A stretch of 64,000 bases of DNA. It comes from Macrotis lagotis. Lineage: Eukaryota > Chordata > Mammalia > Peramelemorphia > Peramelidae. Shown in pieces: positions 1 through 10,721 of this stretch. How positions within the stretch are numbered: the first letter of the stretch is position 1; each line of letters starts with the position of its first letter. The DNA lies in the NCBI RefSeq assembly GCF_037893015.1, contig NC_133665.1, positions 107,877,471 to 107,941,470 of the forward strand. The letters run 5' to 3'. The translations under genes were made by a program, and so were the position numbers. The notes beneath the pieces were generated by a model that searched no databases, was not told the DNA's origin, and saw only the letters and a list, made by a program, of their open reading frames with translations.

Positions 1-371
1 GAAAAAACAAAGAGGGGATTACCTCTTCCTTTTCCTGATATACAGAACCTAGGGGAGAAGGAGAGACAAAGTTATTGTACAGTTGGTAAACCCTCCCTTA
101 AAGAAGAAGAGGGAAGGGAAGGTGAGGCGATGGATGAGTCAAGCAATTGATAATATAGGTGTCTAAGGGAGGGCAGGTGAGATTGACAGGAAAAAAGCAG
201 CAACATATAGAACCAGATAACCTGAATAAGTTTTTACTAGCTGTGTGATCATGTATAAATATAAGCTTTCATTTTCACTTCTGCTCACAAAGTTGTAGGG
301 AAAAGTTCTTTGCAAGAATTAAAGTGGTATGGCAATTTAAGTTATTAGTATCCCTAGTAAATTTTTATGAG
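1..371. other. non-coding, nothing recognised
   Basis: AT-rich unique-looking sequence with no convincing exon or repeat. It should lie inside or downstream of C3orf18 on the minus strand, but none of the missing C3orf18 exons could be recognised here. Confidence 0.4.
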
Positions 372-602
372 GATTGATAGGTGGTGCAGTGAATAGAGCA
401 CCAGACCTTAAGTCAGGAAGACTCATCTTGAGTTAATATGTGACCTCAGTCACAAGCTGAGTGAGCCTGACCAAGCTACTTAGGCCTAATTGCTTCAGTT
501 TCCTCATCTGTAAAATGAGCTAGAGAAGGAAATGGCAAACCATTCCAGTATCTTTGTTAAGAAAACCCCATGGTCTGAAAAGTCAGATATGACTGAACAA
601 AA
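372..602 (+). repeat. type B tRNA-derived marsupial SINE
   Basis: The head reads 'gtggtgcagtgaatagagca', followed by a diverged middle and the diagnostic type B tail: a 'cctcatctgtaaaatgagct' stretch, then 'gaaggaaatggcaaac' and a 'gaaaagtcagatatgactga' end. It is moderately diverged. Confidence 0.85.
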
Positions 603-997
603 GATTTTAAGCTCCTTGAGGGCAGGGATCTATCATTTTTATATATGAGGAAGGAGGCACCAACTTTACCCACCTACAACACTTTGTATACCCTACACCT
701 GCTCCAAACTCTATCCTGTGGCAGGGTAGAGAGATTAAAAGCTTTGAGAGGATACAGACAATTGTGGAGTATTCCCCTAGAATTTGTAGAGATTCTCCTT
801 AAGGCAGGATTGGGAGCAGGGGAACAACTTGAACAAGGTCCCTGTCTTTGAGAGAGATTTACATCCTCTACTCTGCCCCCTTCTTCCAGACTGGGGCGGG
901 GGGAGAGGTATCCAGGGGCAAAAACTATGTCTGTCTCTGACTCAGTCCTGAATTCGAAGATCAGTGGCTTCCTACAGGTGTGGGCTCCTTGTCCTCT

Positions 998-1245
998 TTA
1001 AACTAGGAACTCCCTGAAGGCTAGCCCCTCCCCCCTTATTTCATGAGTTTCCTGAAAGTAAAACTTGGCTTCCCACTTCAGATCAGGGCCACTTTGACGA
1101 TAAAGGCTGGATGTTCCCCTCAGACCAGGGATTCCCTGAGGATAAGGACAGTGTGTCTCTGGTGGACCAAGAGCTTCCTGAAGGTAGAGATTAAGTCACC
1201 CATTCAGACCAAGAACTCCCTTAGGACAGGTGCTAACTTTCACAG
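998..1245. repeat. decayed minisatellite, period about 41 bp
   Basis: About six imperfect units start near 1000, 1042, 1080, 1122, 1163 and 1206, so spacing is 38-43 bp. Each resembles 'agaccagggattccctgagg' followed by a short 'gataagg'-like stretch. The unit resembles the 'ctccttgagggcaggga' segment of L2 3' ends, which may be the seed of the array (inference). Confidence 0.6.
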
Positions 1246-1265
1246 AGAGTAAGGACACTGTCTCT

Positions 1266-1859
1266 CCCTGTAATGGACAAGCAAGCTCTTACTGTTGTGG
1301 GAAAAAAATAGAAGGAAAGGGGAATTTTTCTGAAACAAACTTTGGATTCTGTAAACACTGGTCATTTTGACTTGGGGGTGGGGGAGAAAGAGAAAAGCTT
1401 GTTGCTAGGTTTGTGGGCTACAAATTAAAACGAATAGGTTTTAAAGGCACTTCCTCTCTTAGACACAATTCCAAGGCAACTGAAATTCCTTCCTTAGAGC
1501 AAAAAGATGCTCTAAGTGGGAGACCTTGCACTGTGCTTGGGCTCATGCCCAAAACTCAAAGAATTTATAACCTAAGGGAGAATCACAAAAACAGATACAA
1601 AGGAAAAGTGATGAAAGTGCCAGGAAGACACTCAGGCAAAGCCTCTGGAGAGCTTTGAGGAAGGGAAGACCCCTTTCACTTGGTGGGGTGGGATAGGAGA
1701 GCCAAGAAGATTGCATGGAAGAGGGAACAGCTTAGGTGAATGGGAAGGGAGCTGGAACTGGAGTGAGACAATCATGAAGCAGGGGAATCACCCAATCTCA
1801 AGACATGTGCAAAAGGGCATTGAGGACCCTTTCCCTGAAAATAAGAGTGTAAGTATTAT
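1266..1859. other. non-coding, nothing recognised
   Basis: Purine-rich sequence without recognisable exon, repeat or RNA gene. The short open frames here lack any family resemblance. Confidence 0.4.
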
Positions 1860-2072
1860 ACCATGGTAAACCTTTTGCAAATATCTCCTTGGATCCTCAC
1901 AACATTTTCACTTCTGAAAATTTACAGTCGAGGAAACTGAGGCAGGCAGAGAATAAGTGATTTGCCCAGAGTCCTATATAGTAGTTAGGTTAGGGTCTGA
2001 AGCCAGACCTGAACTCAGGTCTTCTTGACTCTTGGCAGAGCACTTTAACTGATGAGTCACCTAGCTGCCATG
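1860..2072 (-). repeat. MIR/SINE remnant, antisense
   Basis: Reads in antisense order: 'gaggaaactgaggcaggcag', 'gatttgcccagagtc', 'cctgaactcaggtcttcttg' and a closing 'tcacctagctgcca', the inverted order of a tRNA-derived SINE. Confidence 0.75.
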
Positions 2073-2179
2073 AGAAATAAGTAGCCAAGGTCGGGTTCTA
2101 GGTATCCAGCCTTCCAGCTCAGGTCACTTCAAACATATGGCATATAATATTGCATAATTGAATGTATTTGTGACTTACT

Positions 2180-2310
2180 CCCATACAAAAGTGGAAGCTA
2201 TAGGAGGGCAGGAACCATGCCTTATCAAACATTTGTTTCCTCCCTAGTGTCTGACACTGGGCATCACACACAGGCACTTTGAAAATGTCTATCAGATTGA
2301 ATTGAAAGCT
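2180..2310 (+). repeat. L2 3'-end fragment
   Basis: Contains the L2 3' signature order: 'gagggcaggaaccatgcc', then 'ctccctagtgtctgacactg' and a 'gcactttgaaaatgtctatc' end. Confidence 0.6.
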
Positions 2311-2834
2311 TACAGGAAAGGATATGAATGAGGGAAGGGACAGAGCTAGGGGGAATCCTAGAAATCAAAACCAACTAATATATTCTCAGTTTTGAAGGGG
2401 AAGATAAAGCCCAGAGAGACGAAGAGTCTTATCCAAAGTTAATGAAGTGAGATCCCTTTTTACAGTTTCTTAAATGAGAAAAATTTGAGAACATAATCTT
2501 AGGAGCCCTCATCTGTCTCCAGTATGTGACCCCACCAGTTTAGACTGCTCCCTGGGTTGGAAAAGGTGACAAACTTTCTCTGCCAACGCTAGATATTTTC
2601 CCCAGTCTTGATTCCAGCAGAGCTTGAACCCCTATTTTTTTTCTTTCTCAGTTCTTGCACCTAGCCTGGGCAAAGTGTTAGAATTCTACCCAATGGGATA
2701 GAACCAAGGGAATTTAGAGGAGCTAAAGCTTTCCAGAAAGAAGGGGAGACCTCAAAGTTCTGAGATCTTCAGCTAGTTCCCCTCCTCCTACAAATCTGAG
2801 AGCCTCACTCAATAGCATAGGGAACACTTAATAG

Positions 2835-2975
2835 TATATCAGAGCAGAAAGGAATCTTAGAGAAAATTCTCATTCAAACCATCCATTTTCTAGGATAAGG
2901 TGATTTACCCAAGGTCAACCAGTAAATTAGTGAGATCAGAATTTAGGATTTTTATGCTGCTTCCCAAAAGGTAGG
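2835..2975 (+). repeat. CR1/L3-like ancient repeat
   Basis: Carries the 'aaggaatcttagag...attcaaacc' plus 'gatttacccaaggtcaacca' order seen in several other places in this window. The exact family is uncertain. Confidence 0.45.
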
Positions 2976-3229
2976 TGTATTTTTTGGCATTAGTTCAAAA
3001 AAGCTGAACAGATACTTGTCATTCTGCCCTAGTATTGAATCATGAGCCAACAGGGCCCTTGCAATTTTAAGGAATTATCCTAAGTGCCAACTGAATTGCA
3101 AAAATAAATAACGAGTATAATCAGAGTATCTCCTTGCCTGCTTCAGGGTCACAGAAATAACTCAGGTCCAACTCATCTTGGCAGTTGATGCCCATCAGGT
3201 GTTACCCAAGGAAAGAGAGTCAACCAAAT

Positions 3230-3395
3230 GGAACCCTAACTCAAGGATAAGGAGTCCTAGCTCTGCCACTAATGAATGGTTGACCTTGAGCCAGTCCTTT
3301 ACCCTTTCCAGATCTCAGTTCCTCTTCTGTAAAATGAGACAAATTATGTCAGATGATCATTAAGGGCCTTTTCAGCTTTAACAATCTATGATCCC
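3230..3395 (+). repeat. MIR-type SINE
   Basis: Diverged 'cctagctctgccactaatga' core, 'ctcttctgtaaaatgagac' and a 3' end 'gggccttttcagctttaaca' then 'atctatgatcc'. A second MIR-like scrap lies at about 3465-3560. Confidence 0.65.
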
Positions 3396-3637
3396 TAAAT
3401 GTGATTGCTGAGACCTGGGATTCTATGATCCTGCCTGTTGCCTGGCATGATTTTGCCTCTGGTAAAAGCACCCTTTCGGAGTCAGAGAATCCAGATTTCA
3501 AATCCTGGATCTTCCATTAACTACTGGTGTGACAGATATGAAAATACACTACCTCCCTCCCCTGCCTCCATTTGTGGGTTTCTTTAAAATGAGGTAAGCC
3601 CATGTTGTCCTCTTTTTTTCATCCCTTGATCTCTTAC

Positions 3638-3871
3638 CATCGCCATAGCCAAGCCAATCACAGTGATGATTCCAAAGGATAGTAGCATTGTCCCCATGGT
3701 GGCCCCACTGCTAGCCACATCTGGAATTTTGGTGCCATTAAAGCTGGTAGTCTCAGGACTGAGAGTGGCACTCTCTGAAGCAGCCCCATCTGTGGTGGTC
3801 CCCAAATCAGGCTGTGGGGTTGGGGGGCTGCTTCGGTACAAGTCCCGAGGGGAAGCTGGGCTGTAAGTCAT
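3638..3871 (-). CDS. C3orf18: C3orf18 first coding exon (residues 1-78)
   Basis: Encodes the N-terminal 78 residues of a small single-pass membrane protein whose molecular function is not established. The stretch TDGAASESATLSPETTSF and the membrane segment GTMLLSFGIITVIGLAMAM match the human C3orf18 protein as I remember it closely. An Asn-Gly-Thr sequon at residues 45-47 sits where human has Asn-Asp-Thr, so a glycosylation site ahead of the membrane segment (about residues 59-80) is kept; with no cleavable signal peptide visible, an outside N-terminus is likely. The exon ends in a strong donor (ATG then gtaagag), phase 0. Reading past it would add 17 intron-coded residues, which I do not regard as the main product. 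The start at 3871 has G at -3. The coding tail is outside the window. Confidence 0.93.
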
Positions 3872-4065
3872 CCCAAGGCTCTGACCACGTCAGGTCCAGT
3901 CCTCCAACAGCAGTCCCAAGCAGGACAGTCTTCCAAAGGTTTTAAGCAGATTGGGGCTCCCCCAGGGCTTTCCTGGGAGGGCCTGCCTCTAGCATCATAT
4001 GCACGGGCTGCCACAATGTCTCCCAAAGAAGAAGGAGCCTTGGCTTCTGAGCCCAGAGATGCCAA
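3868..4065 (-). other. upstream ORF (65 codons) in the C3orf18 leader
   Basis: An ATG at 4065-4063 inside the probable 5' leader opens 65 codons and stops at a TGA that shares two bases with the C3orf18 start (ATGA, 3871-3868). Such overlapping stop/start arrangements can limit or couple translation of the main frame. I see no protein family in it; it may be chance. Confidence 0.55.
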
Positions 4066-4078
4066 ATGTCCAGAAACG
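3872..4078 (-). other. C3orf18: C3orf18 exon 2, 5' UTR part
   Basis: On the minus strand a long pyrimidine tract (about 4081-4130) ends in 'ccaccacttcag', a good splice acceptor whose AG lies at 4079-4080. This would make the exon 3638-4078, with 207 bases of leader ahead of the ATG. Confidence 0.6.
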
Positions 4079-4507
4079 CTGAAGTGGTGGAAAAAAAAAT
4101 AGGGTTGGAGGGGGTGGAGAAAGAAAGCTGAAATTTGAAGACAAGTGAAAAAATCTATGAAATCCTTATTTTTAGAACATTCTTTACAGGATCTGAGGTC
4201 ATTCTACTCATTTAATAACATTAACTAGATGGAACTGAATTTGCAATAAAAGGACCGTGTTTTGTATAGTTGAGAATGTGAAAGCCTATTGTCTTTTGTT
4301 TTTACTCTCAGTGTGTGGGAAAATCCTCTACAAGAGTCATCTTCATCAGAGCATGGAAAGGATCTTTCAAAGTTTTCAGAGGTTGTGTCAGAGAAATAGA
4401 AGCTATGACAAATCAAACCAAGGTGCAAATGATTCTTGCATTCAAGTCCCTTCTCTAATTTACCCTTCTAGTCTCTAACAAATCTTTGCTCTACTTCTCC
4501 ACTTTCA

Positions 4508-4798
4508 ATGGTGGCACAATGGATAGAGGCCTTGGAATCAAGAGGATGGAAGTTTGAATCCCACCTCAGGTACCGTGACACTTAACTAGCTGTGTGACTT
4601 TGGGCAAATCATTTAATCCTGATTGCCTCACATCCAGGGCCATCATCCTGATTCATATCTGGTCACTGGACCCAGATGGTTCTGGAGGAAAAAGTGAGTC
4701 AGCACTCCCTCATTCAAATCCAATTCATGTGCTTGTCATGGCACCACCTCCCTGATGTTGTGGTCTTCTTTGAGAATGAAGGACAAACAGCATCATAT
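4508..4798 (+). repeat. type C tRNA-derived SINE
   Basis: Head 'gtggcacaatggatagaggc', B-box-like 'gtttgaatccca', then the type C tail: 'gattgcctcacatccagggc', 'ggacccagatggttctggag', 'cttgtcatggcaccacctcc' and 'gagaatgaaggacaaacagc'. It ends in an (ATC)n/(ATT)n tail to about 4822. Confidence 0.88.
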
Positions 4799-4839
4799 CA
4801 TCATCATCATTATTATTATTCATGTAATCTATAGTCCAG

Positions 4840-5320
4840 TCAAACAGGATTATTCTCTGCCCTTTCTTCTTATTTGATTTGCTCTCATAGCCTTATTTTT
4901 GGCAAAGTGATTTCCTTATACTTGGACTAGATTTCCTGCTTAACCGCACCTCCTCCTTTTTGAGGCCAAGATAAGGGGCCACCTTCTCCAGGCAACCTTC
5001 CTCAGACTCTCCCGGAATGGAAATAATCTCTTCCTCCTCAAGTTTCTCATAGCACATTGCATGCAATGAATAAATGAAAAAGTACTTACATTGTGCCAAA
5101 TGCTAAGTCTCAGGGATGCAGATAGCAAAGCAACAATCTCTTCTCTGAAGGAACTCCCCAATATTGTAATTATCTCTTTGTTCTCTCTCTTCTCCACCTC
5201 ACTTTAGAATGTAAACTCTTCAAGGGTAAGAGTAGGTTGTCTCTTTATATATCCAGATACCCATATAGGAGCTTTGCACAAAGTTGGGGGTTAGTCAATG
5301 TTTACTGATTTGTTTTATTG
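4840..5320 (+). repeat. L2 3' region with a nested L3-like scrap
   Basis: The L2-like part has 'ccaccttctccaggcaacct', then 'gaatgtaaactcttcaaggg' and 'gctttgcacaaagttggggg'. It appears interrupted at about 5065-5150 by a 'gaataaatgaaaaagtactt' / 'gctaagtctcagggatgcag' segment typical of another ancient repeat. Confidence 0.55.
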
Positions 5321-5507
5321 GTTTGAGCTGGACTAGCTAAGTATGGATGAATCTGTCACCACAAGTGGTGACCATTAAGTGAGAAAGATTTTTTTGACCA
5401 CTGGTAACTCATAAAAGACACTTCTTAAGGTGTGAATTGAGCTTCAGTATGCATCAATGAAGGGATTGTCTACACTAATGAAATTACAGAATCTTGAAGA
5501 ATTTGGG

Positions 5508-5736
5508 GCCAGCTAGGTGGCACTGGAAAGAGTGCTTGGAAGACATCTTCCTGAGTTCAAATTCTGGCCCAGACATTTCTTAGCTGTGTGACCCTAGGCA
5601 AGTCACTTCATCTTGCTTGCCTCAGTAGTTTCTTCATCTGTAAAGTAAGCTGGAGAAGGAAATGGAAAATCACCCCAATATCTTTGTCAAATGGGATCAC
5701 AAAGAGTTGGACATGACTGAAATTGACTGAACAATA
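5508..5736 (+). repeat. type B SINE with 12-bp target-site duplication
   Basis: Complete type B element: 'agctaggtggcactggaaag' head and 'gacatgactgaaattgactg' tail. It is flanked by a perfect direct repeat 'gaagaatttggg' at 5496-5507 and 5737-5748. Confidence 0.92.
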
Positions 5737-6088
5737 GAAGAATTTGGGAAGAAACTATTTCCCTGACCTTAATGTTTCTTCCTCTAAGACCATTATAAAG
5801 GTTATGTTGATTGGTTTTGCTTAAATGTTTTTCTTTTTTTATTTGCTTGAGAGAAATTGATTTTAATGGAGAATAATAAGTATGTGGGTTTTGTTTTTTA
5901 ACGGATGCCTTTTGTTTTTATGTATCATATTCTAAGTATATCTATCCCTGCAGAGAACCATTCATTCCTTGTAACAAAGGCCTCTTTCTTTTTTTTTAAG
6001 CTTTGTTACAAGAAATGGCTAATGCATAAGAAATGGGGGAGGGATATCAAAAAATGAAGGTGACATAAATACTGAAGGAATTAATCAA

Positions 6089-6284
6089 AATATGAGAAAA
6101 TGTGTTTTAAAAAAATCTTATCAGGCAAAAAAACAGTTGCCTGGATTCAGTTGCCCAGTTCTCTGCCTGTGGCCCAACAGAAAAGATTCTGAAGATTTAA
6201 TATGAGAAAAATGTGTTTTAAAAATTTTTATCAGGAAAAATCCAGTTGCCTAGACTCAGCCCAACAGAGAAGATTCTGCAGATT
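6089..6284. repeat. local tandem duplication, about 110 and 86 bp
   Basis: Copy 1 (6089-6198) and copy 2 (6199-6284) both begin 'aatatgagaaaa(a)tgtgtttta', pass through 'cagttgcct' and 'cccaacagag/aaagattctg' and end in 'agattt'. Copy 2 lacks about 24 bases of the middle. Confidence 0.85.
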
Positions 6285-6439
6285 TTGCTGTCTAATTGGC
6301 TATAGATGAGAATAATCAATAATCACAAACTTAAAATTGAATATTGCCAAATTATGAAGAACAACCTTGATCATAAAGAAGATACAAGAAGGCTTTCCTT
6401 CCTCCTTCGGAGTTTACAGATTTGCAACATCACATATGT

Positions 6440-6665
6440 CAGATTTATTTTTTGATACATTGATCAATCAATATTGCTGATATTCTCTTCTTTTTCTACT
6501 TTTTCAAAAAAATAAAATTTAAAAGAATTCTTACATTTAATTATTTAAAATTTTTAAATTGTTATAAGGGATGGATCTTTAGGAGTGAGAAGGTAAGGAT
6601 GGACAAGGGGGAAATCTAGGCAATGTCAAAACAAAAAATATCAACCAAAAAACTATTTAAAAATG
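6440..6665 (+). repeat. probable L1 3'-UTR fragment
   Basis: The order 'tttttgatacattgatcaatc', T/A-rich run, 'gaaatctaggcaatgtcaaaa' and '(aa)tatcaaccaaaaaac' parallels the 3' end of the L1 copy near 52.69-52.86 kb, though diverged. Confidence 0.4.
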
Positions 6666-6899
6666 CAATTCTTCTCTTTGTTAGCTAATATGGGGGGCAG
6701 TGAGGGAAGGAATGAGGAAGGGTAGACCTCCCACTACTTTTAGTGGAGGTTAACCATCCCTTTCCATTAGGGTATAGTAAAGACCTGTGGACAAAACCAT
6801 CTCTCTTTTTAATTTGTTTCTTAATCTCTTCCAGAGAAATGATACACAAGACACCTCACAGTCTGGCCCAAGATTAATCCAGTATCAGCCACATGATAC

Positions 6900-7105
6900 C
6901 ACAATTAGAGTCACAGCTGGATTGGGTCTAAGCACTCAACTAGTCCAACCCCCTCACTTTATATTGAGAGAAATGGAAGTCTAGAGAATGGAAAGTGATG
7001 AAGATAAGAAGTCATTACCCAAGGTTATACAATGAGTTAAGTGATAAAGCTAGAACTAGAACTCAAGTCTCCTGGCTCCCAGGCTCTTTCTAATACCATC
7101 ACCTC
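6900..7105 (+). repeat. CR1/MIR-like ancient repeat
   Basis: Contains 'ctagtccaaccccctcactt', 'cattacccaaggttatacaa' and 'gaactcaagtctcctggctc', the order shared with copies near 24.1, 36.4 and 48.3 kb. Confidence 0.5.
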
Positions 7106-7244
7106 TTGCTCTGTTGTTCCAATGACTTTTCCTCTACACAGAACTGTCTTTGCAGCAATTTATATATTGTCTAAAATGACTACTGAAGAAAGGGAATGGA
7201 TTAGAGAGAAGTGAGACTGGAAGAACTATTAGTTTAGTGATCCC

Positions 7245-7350
7245 TTGAGGGTAGGAATTACTACCATTTTTGTCTTTGTATCCCTAGCACCTGCAATGCA
7301 GCCTACCTCATAGAAAGAGCATAATTAAGGCTTCTTGAATTGAATACAAC
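7245..7350 (+). repeat. L2 3'-end fragment
   Basis: 'ttgagggtaggaattactac', 'gtctttgtatccctagcacc' and a 'taaggcttcttgaattgaat' end. Confidence 0.6.
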
Positions 7351-7359
7351 TCTTATAAC

Positions 7360-8090
7360 ATACCTTTGTTTTTGTTACCTTAAAAAGGGAGTCATCTCAC
7401 TGTAAAAGATTGGGAAACATTGACATATTCCATAAAGAAGGAAGATCTTGGATTCAGAAGATTTGTCAGAAAAGAGATCTGATCAAATGAGTGCATCAAG
7501 AAAGGTCCGCAAAGTGATAAATGGTGGATATCTATTTGACTAGGGGACAAAAACCATCAACTTCATTCCTCAAGGTCCATAAGTAAACCCCAAAATATAG
7601 AGAAGAGGCTTGCAGAAGACTTGTTTGCTGTCTCCAGCATATTTAATGAGAATTAAACTTGCTCTCCTTGGCTCTAGAGGTCCAAACCAAAAGCAACAAG
7701 TGGAAGTGGAAGAGAGGCAAGTTTGAATGTCCATGTCAGAAAAGATTTCCTCATTTTAGAGTTGGGCTGCTTCCAGAGGTGATGACTTCTCCTTCACCGA
7801 AGGTCTCCAAGTGACCATTGTTGGATTCCTTGTTTTAGAAGATTTGGGCATGATTGCTGAGCTACTACCTCCTAGCTCAGAGATAATGTGTCTTTGAGGT
7901 CCCTTTCTGGGGTCCTGACTCTGACAAGCCTTCGGATCAATGATTTGGGGAGGCTGAGTTGTCTCCTTCTTATCACCCTTCCTAAGCAACTTGTTCTGTC
8001 CTCTCATCATCAACCAAGTGAAAATGGTCTGGCCAATTCTGCCTTCAACCCACACACCTTACATTGACCTGTTCAGATCCAGTCTGGGCC
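7360..8090. other. C3orf18 intron 1, no feature recognised
   Basis: Unique-looking intronic sequence; no exon-like conservation that I can see. A minus-strand open frame of 99 codons at 7756-8055 has no recognisable domain and is probably chance. An (AAT)n run follows at 8093-8118. Confidence 0.4.
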
Positions 8091-8309
8091 ATAAAAATAA
8101 TAATAATAACAATAACTCTATTGTCTTGTGTCAAGAGACTGGCTTGAATTCTTGTGTCCTTTACATTTTACCAATCACTTTCCTCACAACAGCTTTGTAA
8201 AGTTGGCAAGCACAAGTATGATTATACCTACTTTAGGTGAGGAAACTGAGATTCAGAGAAGAGGAGATACTTAACAGAAGTTGGGAAGCTATTAGGTAAG
8301 ATGGACCTG

Positions 8310-8660
8310 TTAGTCTGATATTTAAAGTCCCCCACAATGTGATGCCAACCTATCTTTCCAGGCTTATTATGTTCTATTACTCCCTTTCATGTACTCCCTT
8401 ATGTTTCAGCTAAACTGGTCTCCTACCTATTTCCATCTGCAACAGTCTAGCATTTCAACAGACTATTCCTCAAGCTTGGAGTCACTGCCTCCTCACTGAT
8501 GTCTCCTACAATATTGAGCTTCCTTCAAGCCTTAGCTCAACAAACACTTATATGAACCCCCTCTTTGCCCCTCTACCTAGTTGTTACCATTATCTTCCTC
8601 CTCAAATTACCTGGGGAGAAGTTGTATTCCTGATAAAATGTAATCCTCTGGAGGACAGGC
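8310..8660 (+). repeat. L2 3' region
   Basis: 'cccacaatgtgatgccaacc', 'cagctaaactggtctcctac', 'ccttcaagccttagctcaac' and 'gttgtattcctgataaaatg' follow the order of L2 3' ends. Confidence 0.7.
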
Positions 8661-8782
8661 TATAACCAGTACATAGGTTTATTTCTTTTTAATTGAAAAG
8701 TAAAACTGGGAGTATTTGTGAAAGTTTGTGTGAGAGTGACAAGGGATGATGTTGGCCTGTGAGAAAGAGGATATGTGAATGG

Positions 8783-9092
8783 AATAGGGCAGCTAGATCG
8801 TGCAGTGGGTAGAGCATCAGCCCTGAAATCAGGAGGACCTGAGTTCAAATCCAATCTCAGACATTTACTGTGTGACCTTGGCTAAGTCACTTAACCCTGA
8901 CTGTCTCACATCTAGGGCCATCTCTAGTCGTCCTGACTCATATCAGTCCACTGCACCCAGATGGCTCAGGAGGAGAAAGTGAAGCTGATGACTTAGCAGA
9001 GCCCCACTCACTCCAATCCAATTCACATGCTTGTCATGGCAGCACCTCCCCAATGTCATGGTCATCTTTGAGAATGAAGGAAAAACATCAAC
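8783..9092 (+). repeat. type C SINE with 10-bp target-site duplication
   Basis: Full-length type C copy ('gggcagctagatcgtgcagt' to 'gagaatgaaggaaaaacatc'), flanked by 'atgtgaatgg' at 8773-8782 and 9093-9102. Confidence 0.9.
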
Positions 9093-9204
9093 ATGTGAAT
9101 GGGCATAGGAATCTCACAGATCTCACCTAAGGTTCATTGTCTTTTATCTATAAAATGGGGTTGACAATATCTGTCTTGCCTTATGAAGATCCAACCAGAC
9201 ACAA

Positions 9205-9400
9205 AACATATATGTATATGTCTATGTATATATATATATGTATTTTGTGAGAGTTTCTTGCCCCTGCTTGTGAGTAAAGTCCATAAGCTATGAGTATATA
9301 TGTACACCCACCCCATGAGTGTAAATATGAGCATAAGGGTGTGATGAATAACAATGTGAAGGTGAGTGAGTGAGTGTGTGGGTGAGTGTATATATGGCAC
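9205..9400. repeat. AT/GT/GAGT simple-repeat patches
   Basis: A (TA/TG)n patch at about 9205-9245 and a 'gtgagtgagtgagtgtgtgg' patch at about 9359-9400 separated by ordinary sequence. Confidence 0.7.
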
Positions 9401-9774
9401 AAAAAAAACCACTGATGCCACAAATATGATTTTTGGTCACTTGGAACACAATGTCCCTCATGGTCCTGCCAGCAGTGACTCTGGCCTGCCATCTGTCATG
9501 CCTGGTTTTATCTGCACTCCTTGGTATTAGCCTGGTGGAAGATATTTCAGCAGTCCCTGACTTCCCAGTTCTGCCTCATGATCCCCCCTGAAGGACCCCC
9601 AAAATAAGTACCTAGCCAAGCCAGCTCAGTGATGATGGGTTGAGACCTAGGAGGTGTCATTCTGTCCCCATTATGCTCCTGAACCTTCTTGGCTCTGAAG
9701 GACAGTACTAATGACCATGGGAGCCTGTTGCATACAGGCTGATTTCAATTCTATGGAAAGAAAAATGTCTTATC

Positions 9775-9935
9775 AATGAGAGTTTTTGGATGTTTGGATG
9801 GGTTGCCCCAGGAGATTTCAGATCACTGGAAGTCTTCAAACTGAGGTTGGGCAACCACATGTCAGGGACATGGAAATCACAATTATTGCCCAGTTCCCTT
9901 CCAAGGTCCCTTCCAACTCTCTGATTTTGTGAAGA
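9775..9935 (+). repeat. CR1/L3-like ancient repeat
   Basis: 'ctggaagtcttcaaactgag', 'gttgggcaaccacatgtcag' and 'aaggtcccttccaactctct' form a typical CR1-class 3' segment. A related copy is at 53515-53640. Confidence 0.6.
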
Positions 9936-10079
9936 TGTCTCCTCTTCTACCCCAATTCAGCCCTTCAAGGGTTTCCTCTTCCTTTCAACTTCAATGCCTT
10001 CAGGTAGAAAATGGAACCAACCTTGTCTCAAGGCCATCTTTTCAGACAGCTTGCTTAACTTGTTTCCTTCTATAGCCCT

Positions 10080-10320
10080 ACGGTTCAGTTATGCACAACT
10101 CTTTATGATTCCATTTGGGTTTTCTTTGCAGAGTTACTAGAGTGGTTTGCCATTTCCCTCTCCACTTCATTTTATAGATGAAGAAACTGAGGCAAACAGG
10201 ATTAAGTGACTTGTCCAGGGTCACAGAGTTAGTAAGTGCCTGAGGCCACTTTTGAACTCAGGAAGATGAGTCTCCCTGCCTCTAGGCCCAGAGCTCTAAC
10301 CATTGTGCCTCCTAGCTGCC
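10080..10320 (-). repeat. type B SINE, antisense
   Basis: Inverted type B: 'gagtggtttgccatttccct', 'gaagaaactgaggcaaacag', 'ttgtccagggtcacagagtt' and 'gtgcctcctagctgcc' at the head end. Confidence 0.88.
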
Positions 10321-10487
10321 TTATCCTCCAACTACTTTAGCTAAGGATCCACTGGGGAGGGACTGTGAGGGGAGGGTGGAGATGTCAGTACACCAGCTTT
10401 GAGCAGTACATAACAAGTCTTTCCTTCTCAAAGGAATTCAAGGATTTTGGAATCTGGAAGAGATCCACTTCCCAACCTATTCATTTT

Positions 10488-10721
10488 CTTTTTTTAGGTT
10501 TTGTTTTGTTTTGATTTCTTTTGCAAGGCAGTAGGATTAAGTGGCTTGCCCAAGGCCACACAGCTAGGGAATCATTAAGTGTCTGAGGCTGGATTTGAAC
10601 TCAGGTCCTCCTGACTCCAGGGCCGGTGCTCTATCCACTGTGCCACCTAGCTGCCCCTCCTTCTACTTACTTCTTAACTTTTTCTCTTCCTATTCTCCTG
10701 CCCCCACACCTAGCTGCCCCC
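10488..10721 (-). mobile_element. type A SINE insertion with 17-bp duplication and extra 5' block
   Basis: An antisense type A SINE (poly-T, 'gcaaggcagtaggattaag', ... 'gtgccacctagctgcccc') lies between perfect repeats 'cccaacctattcatttt' at 10471-10487 and 10722-10738. After the SINE head (about 10657) there are about 64 more bases, pyrimidine-rich, that again end in 'acctagctgcccc' just before the second repeat. The inserted unit is therefore longer than one SINE, possibly a SINE with a second, collapsed head. Confidence 0.85.

Noticed and set aside
1-3600. Remaining C3orf18 coding exons
   Set aside because: I looked on the minus strand for the basic juxtamembrane and MYNFDP-like region and found nothing convincing; they presumably lie outside the window.
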